A stretch of 64,000 bases of DNA from Flavitalea plasmicola (lineage in GTDB: Bacteria > Bacteroidota > Bacteroidia > Chitinophagales > Chitinophagaceae), in assembly GCF_030546645.1 (NCBI RefSeq), contig NZ_JAUOTO010000004.1:124001-188000 (forward strand), in the 5' to 3' direction. The translations under genes and the position numbers were made by a program. How positions within the stretch are numbered: the first letter of the stretch is position 1; each line of letters starts with the position of its first letter. A model generated the notes under the pieces. It saw only the letters and a program-made list of their open reading frames with translations. It was not told the DNA's origin and made no database searches. This document shows positions 1-8,050 of this stretch, one piece after another.

Positions 1-1
1 A

Positions 2-2863
2 CAGGAATTCAGCTATACGCAATATGATGTAAAAGACGGCCTTGCCGGTTCGGTGGTGTATTGTGCCGCGGAGGATAAGGATGGTTTCTTATGGTTTGGG
101 ACGGAGAGTGGCCTGAGCCGGTTTGACGGCACTCACTTTAAGAACTTCACAACGGCCAGCGGACTGCCTGACAATGAAATAATAAAGTTATTTGTCGACT
201 CCAGGAACAGGGTGTGGATCGTCCCGTTCAGAAATTCGATCTGTTATTATTACAAAGGGGAATTGCATAACCAGGATAATGATCCTGTGCTACACCGTAT
301 GTCGCTGGCAGGCGAGGTCACCTCTGTAACGGAAGATAAATATGGGAATATTATTTTGACGGAGGCGCATGGGCTGCATGTGATAGGACCTGATCAAACG
401 ATCAGGTCCATCAAGGAGATGAACGGAAATCCCATCGTAATTGCCATAGGCGGTGGATTGAACAGCGATAGATTGTTTACTTTTTTTTTACAGGAACCCC
501 GTGATGATGATTACAGGCAATACACGATTGATAAAGGGCTTGTCTATACGGGGAGAAGGGATTTTGTAGGGAGGAGCGTCAATATCACGCTGCTAACATC
601 TACTTTAAACATATTTCAGAACGAAGATACCTTGTATTTCATTCCCGCATCCGGCGGTGCTTTCGCCTTCCCGTTCCCCCGCAATTTTAATACACTATCA
701 AAAGTAGGAGATAGCCTTTTTACATTAAATACCACCGACGGGGCATTTATGTATGATCTGAAGACGAGAAAACTGTCCGCCTATTTTCTGAAGGGACAAT
801 CGGTAAATGCTGTTTTCCGCGACACGGAAGGTAACTTATGGTTTATGTGCGCCGGTGGGGGCATTTTCAGAATAGGTTCATTGGCTTTTAGGAATGTTAC
901 TTTCCGGGAGAACAATAATTTAGCTGTAACCTGTATCCAATACATCGATGGCGCCCTGTACATCGGGACGGAACACGCATGCTTATGGAGATCGGATCCG
1001 GGGCTGCAGCGGATCAGCAAGCAAAAAAGCTTTTGGCACAGTAATAACCTGAAAAGAATACTAAACATTGTGCCTCTTGATAAGAACCACTTATTGCTGG
1101 GCTCGGATGGCGGTCTTGTCAAGTTGAACCACCATAATAAAGATTCCCTGGTGGAGAGTTCTGCGATCAAAACGATTACCCATTGTAACGAAACATTATT
1201 GATCAGTTCGATGGAAAGGATAGAGCTGCTTCATTATCCCGACCTTTTCAAACAGGCGGTCATATGGGAAAAGAGATCCACCTGCGCTCTACAGGTTGAC
1301 AGCGTATTCTATATCGGTACCATCAACGGATTGTATAGTATTATCCCGGGTGAGAAACCTCGTTTTTGGGGAGACATGTACCCTGTTCTCAAGGCGAGGA
1401 TCATCGCTGTCACAAGGTCCCCTGATGGTACCTTATGGATCTGCACCAGCGGACAGGGAATAGCCGGTATTAAGGACGGACGACTGCTGTATTCAATTAC
1501 AGAAAAGGATGGACTTACCAGCAATCTCAGCAGAACTATTTTTATTTCCGGAAATGATATATGGGTGGGAACGGATAAGGGGCTGAACCGGGTGCAGCCG
1601 GAGGGCGGGCATTTCCGGATAACCAAATTCGGCAGCGAAGATGGCTTAAGCTCGGACATCATCAATGTCATCTATGTCAATAAAGATGACGTGTATGTAG
1701 GGTCTGCCAATGGATTGACCCATTTTTCCATTAACCAGGCAGGCGACAATTCTTTTTGCAAGCTGCGCATTACATCCATCCAGGCCGGACATCATACCTG
1801 GAACTACGATACTTCCGGCCTGTTGTTGCCTCACCGGGAAAATTCCCTGAGGGTGGATTTTGCAGGGATATCTTACAGAAGCGCGGGCGGTATTACTTAC
1901 AGGTACCGCTTAAAAGGATTGAATGCCAGATGGCAAACTACCCGGGAGACCTTTTTAAGCTATCCTACCCTGCCATCGGGGGGGTATGAGCTGGAGATCA
2001 CGGCCACCAATAAGTTTGGAGTGGATAGTCGTCCTATTCATATCGCTTTCACGGTGGAAAAATTATTATGGGAGAAAACCTGGTTTGTCACTTTGATGGG
2101 GCTGATAGTGGCCGGGACGATTTGGGCATTGGTATGGCTGCGTATCCGGCAGCTGCACCGCAAGAACGCGGAGAAGATAAGCATCAATAACCGGATGGCG
2201 GAGCTGGAGCAGATGTCGTTAAGGGCCCAGATGAACCCACATTTTATTTTCAATAGTTTGAATTCCATCCAGAAATATGTCATGGAGAAAGATGTAGTTG
2301 GTGCTAATAAATTTATCACGGATTTTTCCAGGTTGATACGACTTACGCTGGAAATTACTTCCAGGTCCAGGATCAGCATTGACGAAGAAGTGAGATATCT
2401 TTCCAGCTATCTGGAGCTGGAAAAAGTAAGGTTTGGCCATACTTTTCGATATGAGATAACCATTGGCCCTGACATTAACCGGATGACCTGGCAGATACCG
2501 CCCATGCTACTGCAGCCTTATGTCGAGAACAGTATCCGGCATGGACTGAGATACAGGGAGGATGATAAAGGGATGATCACTATCCGGTTCATGCAAGATG
2601 CTTTACACCTTACCTGCATCATTGAAGACAATGGCGTAGGGAGGAAGCTGGCTCAACAATATAAGAGCCTATCGCCCATAGAGTACCAGTCGCGGGGTAT
2701 GACCTTAACGGCGCGGCGGGTGGAAATGATGAACCGGGCGAAGGCAGTCCCTATGTTAATAGACGTAGAGGACATTGAGACGGGCGACCACCAAGCCGCA
2801 GGAACCAGGATAATACTTTGTTTTCCCATACAGTACGTAAAAACTCAAACACCTTTAATATGA
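2..2863 (+). CDS. Propeller-type sensor histidine kinase, LytS-like (5' end outside window)
   Basis: Membrane sensor kinase that should phosphorylate the response regulator encoded next to it. The reading frame is open back to base 2 and already shows a propeller motif (YTQYDVKDGLAG), so the GTG at 53 is not the real start and the signal peptide lies outside the window. In order: two-component-regulator propeller repeats (for example LWFGTESGLSRFDG), a Y_Y_Y domain, one membrane segment near 2075-2140, and a His_kinase domain with MNPHFIFNSLNSIQKY (phospho-His codon at 2240). The ATPase N-box is LLQPYVENSIRHG and the G-box is EDNGVGRK. This is the LytS/YehU kinase class, not the HisKA class. 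The stop overlaps the next start by 4 bp (ATGA), so the pair is translationally coupled. The ligand is unknown. Confidence 0.93.
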   Translation, partial: QEFSYTQYDVKDGLAGSVVYCAAEDKDGFLWFGTESGLSRFDGTHFKNFTTASGLPDNEIIKLFVDSRNRVWIVPFRNSICYYYKGELHNQDNDPVLHRMSLAGEVTSVTEDKYGNIILTEAHGLHVIGPDQTIRSIKEMNGNPIVIAIGGGLNSDRLFTFFLQEPRDDDYRQYTIDKGLVYTGRRDFVGRSVNITLLTSTLNIFQNEDTLYFIPASGGAFAFPFPRNFNTLSKVGDSLFTLNTTDGAFMYDLKTRKLSAYFLKGQSVNAVFRDTEGNLWFMCAGGGIFRIGSLAFRNVTFRENNNLAVTCIQYIDGALYIGTEHACLWRSDPGLQRISKQKSFWHSNNLKRILNIVPLDKNHLLLGSDGGLVKLNHHNKDSLVESSAIKTITHCNETLLISSMERIELLHYPDLFKQAVIWEKRSTCALQVDSVFYIGTINGLYSIIPGEKPRFWGDMYPVLKARIIAVTRSPDGTLWICTSGQGIAGIKDGRLLYSITEKDGLTSNLSRTIFISGNDIWVGTDKGLNRVQPEGGHFRITKFGSEDGLSSDIINVIYVNKDDVYVGSANGLTHFSINQAGDNSFCKLRITSIQAGHHTWNYDTSGLLLPHRENSLRVDFAGISYRSAGGITYRYRLKGLNARWQTTRETFLSYPTLPSGGYELEITATNKFGVDSRPIHIAFTVEKLLWEKTWFVTLMGLIVAGTIWALVWLRIRQLHRKNAEKISINNRMAELEQMSLRAQMNPHFIFNSLNSIQKYVMEKDVVGANKFITDFSRLIRLTLEITSRSRISIDEEVRYLSSYLELEKVRFGHTFRYEITIGPDINRMTWQIPPMLLQPYVENSIRHGLRYREDDKGMITIRFMQDALHLTCIIEDNGVGRKLAQQYKSLSPIEYQSRGMTLTARRVEMMNRAKAVPMLIDVEDIETGDHQAAGTRIILCFPIQYVKTQTPLI

Positions 2864-3618
2864 TCAAAGCAGTTATTGTTGAGGACGAACCCAACAACGT
2901 CATCATCCTGGAGGGGATGATACAGGAATTCTGCCCCCATGTATCCATTGCGGGCAAAGCTGGTAATGTTCATAAAGCAGAGGCGCTTATCCGCGAGACG
3001 GATCCCGACCTGGTATTTATGGATATCGAGATGCCCTATGGCAGCGGCTTTGATGTGTTGGACAGGCTAAGGCCGGCGCGCTTTGAGGTAATTTTTGTCA
3101 CCGCCTTTAACGAATATACGGTGAAGGCTTTCCGGTATAGCGCATTGGATTATCTGTTAAAGCCGATTGATATCAACGAGCTTCTGCAATCTGTCAGCAG
3201 GGCCGAGCGGAATATCCAGCTGAAAAATTTTGACCGGCGGCTGGATGGCTTTCTGCAAAGCATGAAAAAGTTGTCTTTGGAGATGCCTAAAATAGGGTTG
3301 CCGGGTAAAAATGGAGTGGTATTCGTCAATGTGTCCGATATCATGCGTCTTGAAGCCAACCGCGGCTATACCCATATCATCATAAAGGATAAGCGTAAAA
3401 TAATATCTTCCAAGAACATTCTGGAATATGAAGAGCTGCTGCCCGGGAATAAGTTTTACCGGGTGCATCATTCACACCTGGTCAATCTGTCCTATGTCAA
3501 TGGATACCAGCGTGGCAGGGGTGGGTACCTGGAAATGGAAGACGGCGCCGTCATCGAAGTGGCGGTGCGGCGGAAGGATGAGCTGATGGTGCGGCTGGGG
3601 CTTTCGCATAATGTGTAA
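2860..3618 (+). CDS. LytTR-type response regulator
   Basis: Cytoplasmic transcription regulator, partner of the kinase just upstream. The ATG at 2860 overlaps the kinase stop and gives a 252-residue protein. An upstream TTG at 2818 would add residues inside the kinase reading frame and is unlikely. Residues 1-120 form a receiver with the acidic pair VEDE, phospho-acceptor Asp55 in LVFMDIEMP, a T in FVTAF and the conserved K in LLKPID. Residues ~150-250 form a LytTR DNA-binding domain (FVNVSDIMRLEANRGYTHI, YRVHHSHLVNLSYV). This is the usual Bacteroidota LytS/LytR arrangement. Target genes cannot be read from the sequence; the M13 peptidase convergent to it is not an obvious target. Confidence 0.93.
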   Translation: MIKAVIVEDEPNNVIILEGMIQEFCPHVSIAGKAGNVHKAEALIRETDPDLVFMDIEMPYGSGFDVLDRLRPARFEVIFVTAFNEYTVKAFRYSALDYLLKPIDINELLQSVSRAERNIQLKNFDRRLDGFLQSMKKLSLEMPKIGLPGKNGVVFVNVSDIMRLEANRGYTHIIIKDKRKIISSKNILEYEELLPGNKFYRVHHSHLVNLSYVNGYQRGRGGYLEMEDGAVIEVAVRRKDELMVRLGLSHNV

Positions 3619-3630
3619 GCCTTTTTTTTG

Positions 3631-5703
3631 TTACCAGATGCTTACCCGCAGGCTGTCGGCCCTGTACATTTTATCGCCTGCCTTTACTCCGAAGGCTTCA
3701 TAAAACTCCGGGATATTGACTACGGGTCCATTGACCCTTTCCCTGGCGGGCGCGTGTACGTCGGTGAGCAGGCGGGTGGCCAGCACTTCTTTTCTATCCT
3801 GGTACATCCAGGAGTAGGCGTATCCCAGGAAGTAGCGTTGCAGGGGGGTGAGGCCGCCTATCTTCTCCCCTTTGGCGTAGGCGGCGGTGCGCCTGAAGGC
3901 ATCCAATCCCAGCAGAAGGCCGCCCAGGTCGGCGATGTTCTCGCCCTGGGTGGCGTCGCCATTGACATGGAGGGTATCCACGGGGCTGAATTCGGAGAAC
4001 TGTCGTATGATGCGGGCGGCTCTTTGTTTGAACTGGGCTTCATCGGCGGGCTGCCACCAGTTGTGGAGATTGCCTTGCTCGTCGAACTGGCGCCCCTCGT
4101 CGTCGAAGCCATGGGTTATTTCATGACCGATGGTGGAGGCTGCCGCATATCCATATACGAAGGCGTCGTCGAGGTCTTCATCTTTTTTCCCGGGTACGAT
4201 GAATATGCCGGCGGGAAGGACGATCTCGTTGTTACTGGGGTTATAATAGGCATTATATGTTTGAGGGGACATGTCCCATTCTGTCCTGTCGACCGGGCGC
4301 CCCAGCTTGCTTGTCATTTTATTATACCACCATTCACTGGCCCTTTGCATATTGAGGACGTAGGGTCCTCTGTCGATCTTCAGGGCGCTGAAATCTTTCC
4401 ATTTATCGGGATAGCCTACTTTTTTCGTGATATGGGCTAGTTTGTCCAGGGCTTTTTGTTTTGTGCTGTCACTCATCCACGCGAGGTTTTCGATCCTTTG
4501 TTTATAAGCGCTGCGGATGGCTTCGACGAGGTCGCTGTAGCGTTGTTTTGCTTTTTCCGAAAAGTATTCCTTTACGAATAATTGTCCCAGGGCCTCTCCC
4601 ATGGCGCTTTCTTCCGCATCCAGCACTCTTTTCCAGCGGGGCCTGGGTATGGAGGCTCCTGTAAGGGTTTTGCGATATTGAAAATAACTGGCGTAGGTCT
4701 TTTGATCGAGGAAGGGGGCTGAGGACAGCAGGAGGTGCGCCTGGAGATAGCTTTTCCAATCTGAAAGGGATGTCATTGCCAGCTCCGTATTCAGGGCCGT
4801 ATAAAATTCGGGTTGGCGGACGATGAAGGAGTCCAGCGGGCTGACATTTATATTCTTTAACCATTCATCCCAATCGATGGAGGGGGAAAGCTGTTGCAGG
4901 GAGGCGCGGGTGATCTTATTATAGTTTTTTATGGGGTCGCGGAGGTCTTCCAGCTTACGGGATGCTTTGGCAAGCCTGGTCTCCAGCTGGAAGACGGCGT
5001 TAGCCCGACGGTGGGCTATGGCACTGTCGCTGCCCAACTGCCGGAAAATGGCGGAGAGATAATATCTGTAGGCGTTGCGTACCTGGGTGGTTTTTTGAGC
5101 CGTATTGAAATAGTAATCCCGGTTGGGCATGCCGAGACCTCCCTGTTCCAGATGGTAGGCCATTTTTTCGCTGTTCATATCATCCTGGCTGACATTTTCG
5201 GCGAAGAGCACCTCAACGCCTTTTTTATGCAGGACGGCCGAGACCCGAAGCAAGTCGGGGATGGAGTGGATGTTCTCTATCCGGCGAAGGTCCTCTTTCA
5301 GGGGTGAGAGGCCCAACCTGTTGATGGAAGCTGAATCCATGCCGCTGTACCAAAGATCGCCTATTTGCTGCGAGACGGCGCCTGCGGGTGCTTTTGTCGC
5401 GGCAGCTGTTTCACTGATCTTACGAAGGCGGAAATAGATGTCTTCCTGTACCAATTGTCCGATGCCCCAGGAGCTTTCCGCGGCCGGGACAGGCGTCCGC
5501 CGGATCCATCCCCCATTGGCATACATGAAAAAATCCGTAGCGGGGCTTGTCCTGGCGTCGATGTTCCGGGCGAGAAAATCGGATGGATGGGCTGTTGTGT
5601 CATGGGGCTGTATTGTATTGAAGGGAGAAGGCTTTTCCTGCAGGACGGGCCCGGACGTCGAAAATAAGAGGGTGGTGATGGTAAGCAAGCTCAGCGTTCG
5701 CAT
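3631..5703 (-). CDS. pepO: M13 family zinc metallopeptidase (neprilysin/PepO-like)
   Basis: Secreted or periplasmic zinc endopeptidase that cuts oligopeptides. Residues 1-20 form a signal peptide. Residues ~45-430 are the M13 N-terminal domain and ~485-690 the catalytic domain. The substrate-binding NAYYNPSNNEIVLPAG precedes the zinc motif HEITH (His527, Glu528, His531), and the third ligand is Glu588 in GENIADLGG. The length of 690 residues is normal for bacterial M13 enzymes. The C-terminus ends SIW, where many family members end CxVW. No lipobox is present, so the protein is probably soluble in the periplasm or exported. It converges on the response-regulator gene with only 12 bp between the two stops, and no terminator hairpin is visible there. 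Confidence 0.95.
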   Translation of the reverse strand: MRTLSLLTITTLLFSTSGPVLQEKPSPFNTIQPHDTTAHPSDFLARNIDARTSPATDFFMYANGGWIRRTPVPAAESSWGIGQLVQEDIYFRLRKISETAAATKAPAGAVSQQIGDLWYSGMDSASINRLGLSPLKEDLRRIENIHSIPDLLRVSAVLHKKGVEVLFAENVSQDDMNSEKMAYHLEQGGLGMPNRDYYFNTAQKTTQVRNAYRYYLSAIFRQLGSDSAIAHRRANAVFQLETRLAKASRKLEDLRDPIKNYNKITRASLQQLSPSIDWDEWLKNINVSPLDSFIVRQPEFYTALNTELAMTSLSDWKSYLQAHLLLSSAPFLDQKTYASYFQYRKTLTGASIPRPRWKRVLDAEESAMGEALGQLFVKEYFSEKAKQRYSDLVEAIRSAYKQRIENLAWMSDSTKQKALDKLAHITKKVGYPDKWKDFSALKIDRGPYVLNMQRASEWWYNKMTSKLGRPVDRTEWDMSPQTYNAYYNPSNNEIVLPAGIFIVPGKKDEDLDDAFVYGYAAASTIGHEITHGFDDEGRQFDEQGNLHNWWQPADEAQFKQRAARIIRQFSEFSPVDTLHVNGDATQGENIADLGGLLLGLDAFRRTAAYAKGEKIGGLTPLQRYFLGYAYSWMYQDRKEVLATRLLTDVHAPARERVNGPVVNIPEFYEAFGVKAGDKMYRADSLRVSIW

Positions 5704-5951
5704 GATCTGTTTTGAATGGTTTATGGTATATGCCGCAAATATTATATGAAGAATAAAGCCGGACGCCGGAATCTTGATCAGCGGATCATTTTAGCGTACA
5801 GGTGGAGCATCCGCCTCATGTAGTTGGGTAGAATGGCTGGGCGCGATATTTTATTTGCAACAATCCTTCTTCCGGATGAAGATCGCTTTTATCATCCTGA
5901 AAAGAAAACCGCCGATTGTTTTTACGGTGACCATACCGCAAAGTTAGCAAA

Positions 5952-7274
5952 TTAATTGGAGTAATTGGAGTCGTTGATCTTCCGGTAAAGCGTTGTCAGT
6001 CCTATATTGAGCAGACGGGCTGCCTCGACCTTATTTCCCCTGGTGTAGGTCAGTACTTTTTGAAGGTGGCGTTTTTCCATGTTCTTCAGATCAAAGGCAG
6101 ACCGGATATCCAGGGAGTCGTTTTGAAAATACAGGATCTCAAAAGGGAGGTTTTCTTCCGAGAGCATGTCGCTTTCCGTCATAATGACGGCCCGTTCTAT
6201 GACGTTTTTTAATTCCCGAATATTTCCTTTCCAGGAGTATCTCTGCAAATGATAGAGGAAATCCTTGTTCATATCCTTTACTTTTTTATCGGCTTTGCGG
6301 GCAAAGTGCTTTATGAAGCGACGTGCGAGCAAAGGGATATCCATTTTGCGCTCGTGGAGCGAGGGGATGCGCAGGGTGAAAATGCTGAGCCTGTAGAAAA
6401 GGGCTTCTTCAAATTGACCGTCTTCTACCGCGGACAGGAGATCTTGTTTTGTGGTGGAGAGGATCCTGACGTTGATAGGAGTGGGCTGCGTATCCCCGGG
6501 TTTTATGAATTCATTGTTGAGAAGCGCCTGGAGAAGCTGCTTTTGCATGGCTTTGTCCAGGTGGCCTACGTCAGCAAGGAGGAGACTACCCTTGCATGCT
6601 TTTTCCAGCGCTCCTATTTTGTCTTTCGAGATGCCCGGGTAGGCGCCGGCTTTGCAGCCGAATAACTCTATTTCCAGGGCTTTCCCCGTCAGTATATTGC
6701 AATGCAAGGTTATGAAAGGATTGTTTTTGCGGGCGCTGCCTGCGTGTATGGCTCTTGCGAACAGGTGTTTACCCGTGCCGGTATTGCCTTGCAGCAGCAC
6801 GGTGTCGTCCGTAGGGGCTATTCTTTTTACCATAGCGATGGTATCGCGGATAGCGGAGGACTCTCCGATGCCATAGTCCATCTCGGGGTCCTGATCGATG
6901 CATTCTTCCAACTGGAGGATCCTTTTTTCCAACTGCACCTTTTCCAGCGTGCGACTGATCACGCTCAACAGCAGGTGTGAATCTTCCTGTGTCGCCTCTG
7001 TAAGTGAAAGAGGTACGACTTCGGCATAAGGGAAGAAGGTCTTTTTTCTTTCCGGGGATAAATATTCCGGGCAGCTGACGTCTTTGTCACAAAGGACCAC
7101 TTCGATGTCTTCCCGTATGGCTATCGCGGAGGCGTCTCCGGCGTCCGAGGCTTCGAAGACCTTGTAGCCTTCGTGGGAAATGATCCTTCTGAAAAGGCTT
7201 CGGACTTTCGGCTGCTGATGGATGATGATGATACTGCCTGGCCGTACAGCAGACTTATTTGGAAGACTGTGCAT
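5952..7274 (-). CDS. Degenerate NtrC-family (sigma-54 activator-like) regulator
   Basis: DNA-binding regulator with the layout of an NtrC protein: receiver-like domain (~13-115), AAA+ domain (~135-365) and Fis-type helix-turn-helix (RGNKVEAARLLNIGLTTLYR). Many functional residues are lost. The receiver has HQ (19-20) where the Mg-binding acidic pair should be, although Asp63 remains. Walker A is present (GNTGTGKH, Lys169). The GAFTGA loop reads GAYPGI (210-215). Walker B reads LLLADV, so its Asp is Ala234. The first arginine finger is Glu289 while Arg295 is kept. The family normally opens sigma-54 promoters with ATP; this copy probably cannot and may act like TyrR-type regulators or as a repressor. 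Its start overlaps the preceding small gene by 20 bp, so the two are co-expressed. Confidence 0.85.
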   Translation of the reverse strand: MHSLPNKSAVRPGSIIIIHQQPKVRSLFRRIISHEGYKVFEASDAGDASAIAIREDIEVVLCDKDVSCPEYLSPERKKTFFPYAEVVPLSLTEATQEDSHLLLSVISRTLEKVQLEKRILQLEECIDQDPEMDYGIGESSAIRDTIAMVKRIAPTDDTVLLQGNTGTGKHLFARAIHAGSARKNNPFITLHCNILTGKALEIELFGCKAGAYPGISKDKIGALEKACKGSLLLADVGHLDKAMQKQLLQALLNNEFIKPGDTQPTPINVRILSTTKQDLLSAVEDGQFEEALFYRLSIFTLRIPSLHERKMDIPLLARRFIKHFARKADKKVKDMNKDFLYHLQRYSWKGNIRELKNVIERAVIMTESDMLSEENLPFEILYFQNDSLDIRSAFDLKNMEKRHLQKVLTYTRGNKVEAARLLNIGLTTLYRKINDSNYSN

Positions 7275-7674
7275 ACGCGTACTTGATCTTAAATGTTTTC
7301 AAGGAAGGGAGCCAGGTTACCAGGTCATTGTCGGAATTGAAATCGGTGTGCAGCCGATAGCAAAATGTATGATTTGCGGTGTATGTTTTTTCCAGATTGG
7401 TAATAGTCAGGGGCAGGATGGTGCTGCCGCCGTCCGTGCTGAAATAATAAACTGTTCCGGGGCGGGCTATTTTCATGCCTTGTACGAGCTGTTGGTGGCT
7501 ATAGAGATAAAATCCAACGGTGTCCAGTACGCGATAGTCGCCTTTGTTGAAGGTCCGGTATGCTATGCCATTCTTTTCATGAATGCCGGGGTGGTGGCCC
7601 TGGCGGCCCGTACCAGCGAAACCTGTCATTACTCCGATGAAAATGAAAGTCAGAACCAAATTGAAAGTTTTCAT
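7255..7674 (-). CDS. Small secreted protein of unknown function
   Basis: I do not recognise this 139-residue protein. It starts with a clear signal peptide (MKTFNLVLTFIFIGVMTGFA), and the mature part is about 118 residues, rich in Tyr, Thr and Asp, with no cysteine pairs beyond a single Cys. No membrane segment follows, so it should be periplasmic or surface-exposed. Its 3' end overlaps the start of the degenerate NtrC-type regulator by 20 bp in another frame. This argues that it is real and that the two are translated from one message. A link between the secreted protein and the regulator (for example as a signal input) is only inference from this coupling. Confidence 0.7.
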   Translation of the reverse strand: MKTFNLVLTFIFIGVMTGFAGTGRQGHHPGIHEKNGIAYRTFNKGDYRVLDTVGFYLYSHQQLVQGMKIARPGTVYYFSTDGGSTILPLTITNLEKTYTANHTFCYRLHTDFNSDNDLVTWLPSLKTFKIKYAYAQSSK

Positions 7675-8050
7675 GTGTATAACTATTTATTTTTTCAAAT
7701 AAAAACCCCGCACCCGTGGCCGGGAGAAATTTTTATAATGAGCTATGGCAGAGATGAAGGTTGTAAAAACCCAAGTTAGACAATCAGCAACGCGAGTATT
7801 GGTAGATAGACCGGATAAGGAATGCACAAATTTATACGATTTGAATCTTTTATTTTTACTATTTTTTTATGTAGTAGGTTGATACCAGCGGGAGAGATAT
7901 ATGGCAACCTGTTTTATTTAATCGAATTATCGTAAAGTTGCTGCCGGGTGTAATAGAAAACACTGTCTTTATAATATTTTTTTCAAAATGAAAATTGAGG
8001 CCAATAACAAATAATTAACATTAATTTTACGGCCCTCTTATAGAAGAAAT
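7675..8050. other. AT-rich divergent intergenic region
   Basis: This 376-bp stretch separates the small secreted protein gene (minus strand) from the SNF2 helicase gene (plus strand). It should hold both promoters. The only exact match to the Bacteroidota -7 box is TAAATTTG on the minus strand (7827-7834), 153 nt upstream of the secreted-protein start, with no matching -33 triplet. I see no convincing ORF, RNA gene or terminator. Long A/T runs occur at 7850-7870 and 7970-8035. Confidence 0.4.

Noticed and set aside
3628-4440. A 270-codon open frame on the plus strand, and many other long frames opposite real genes
   Set aside because: It lies fully antisense inside the M13 peptidase gene; composition reflects the codon pattern of the real gene. 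No domain is recognisable.
5939-5946. Exact TAACTTTG -7 box on the minus strand
   Set aside because: No -33 triplet at the right distance, and it would leave a 230-nt leader before the M13 peptidase gene.
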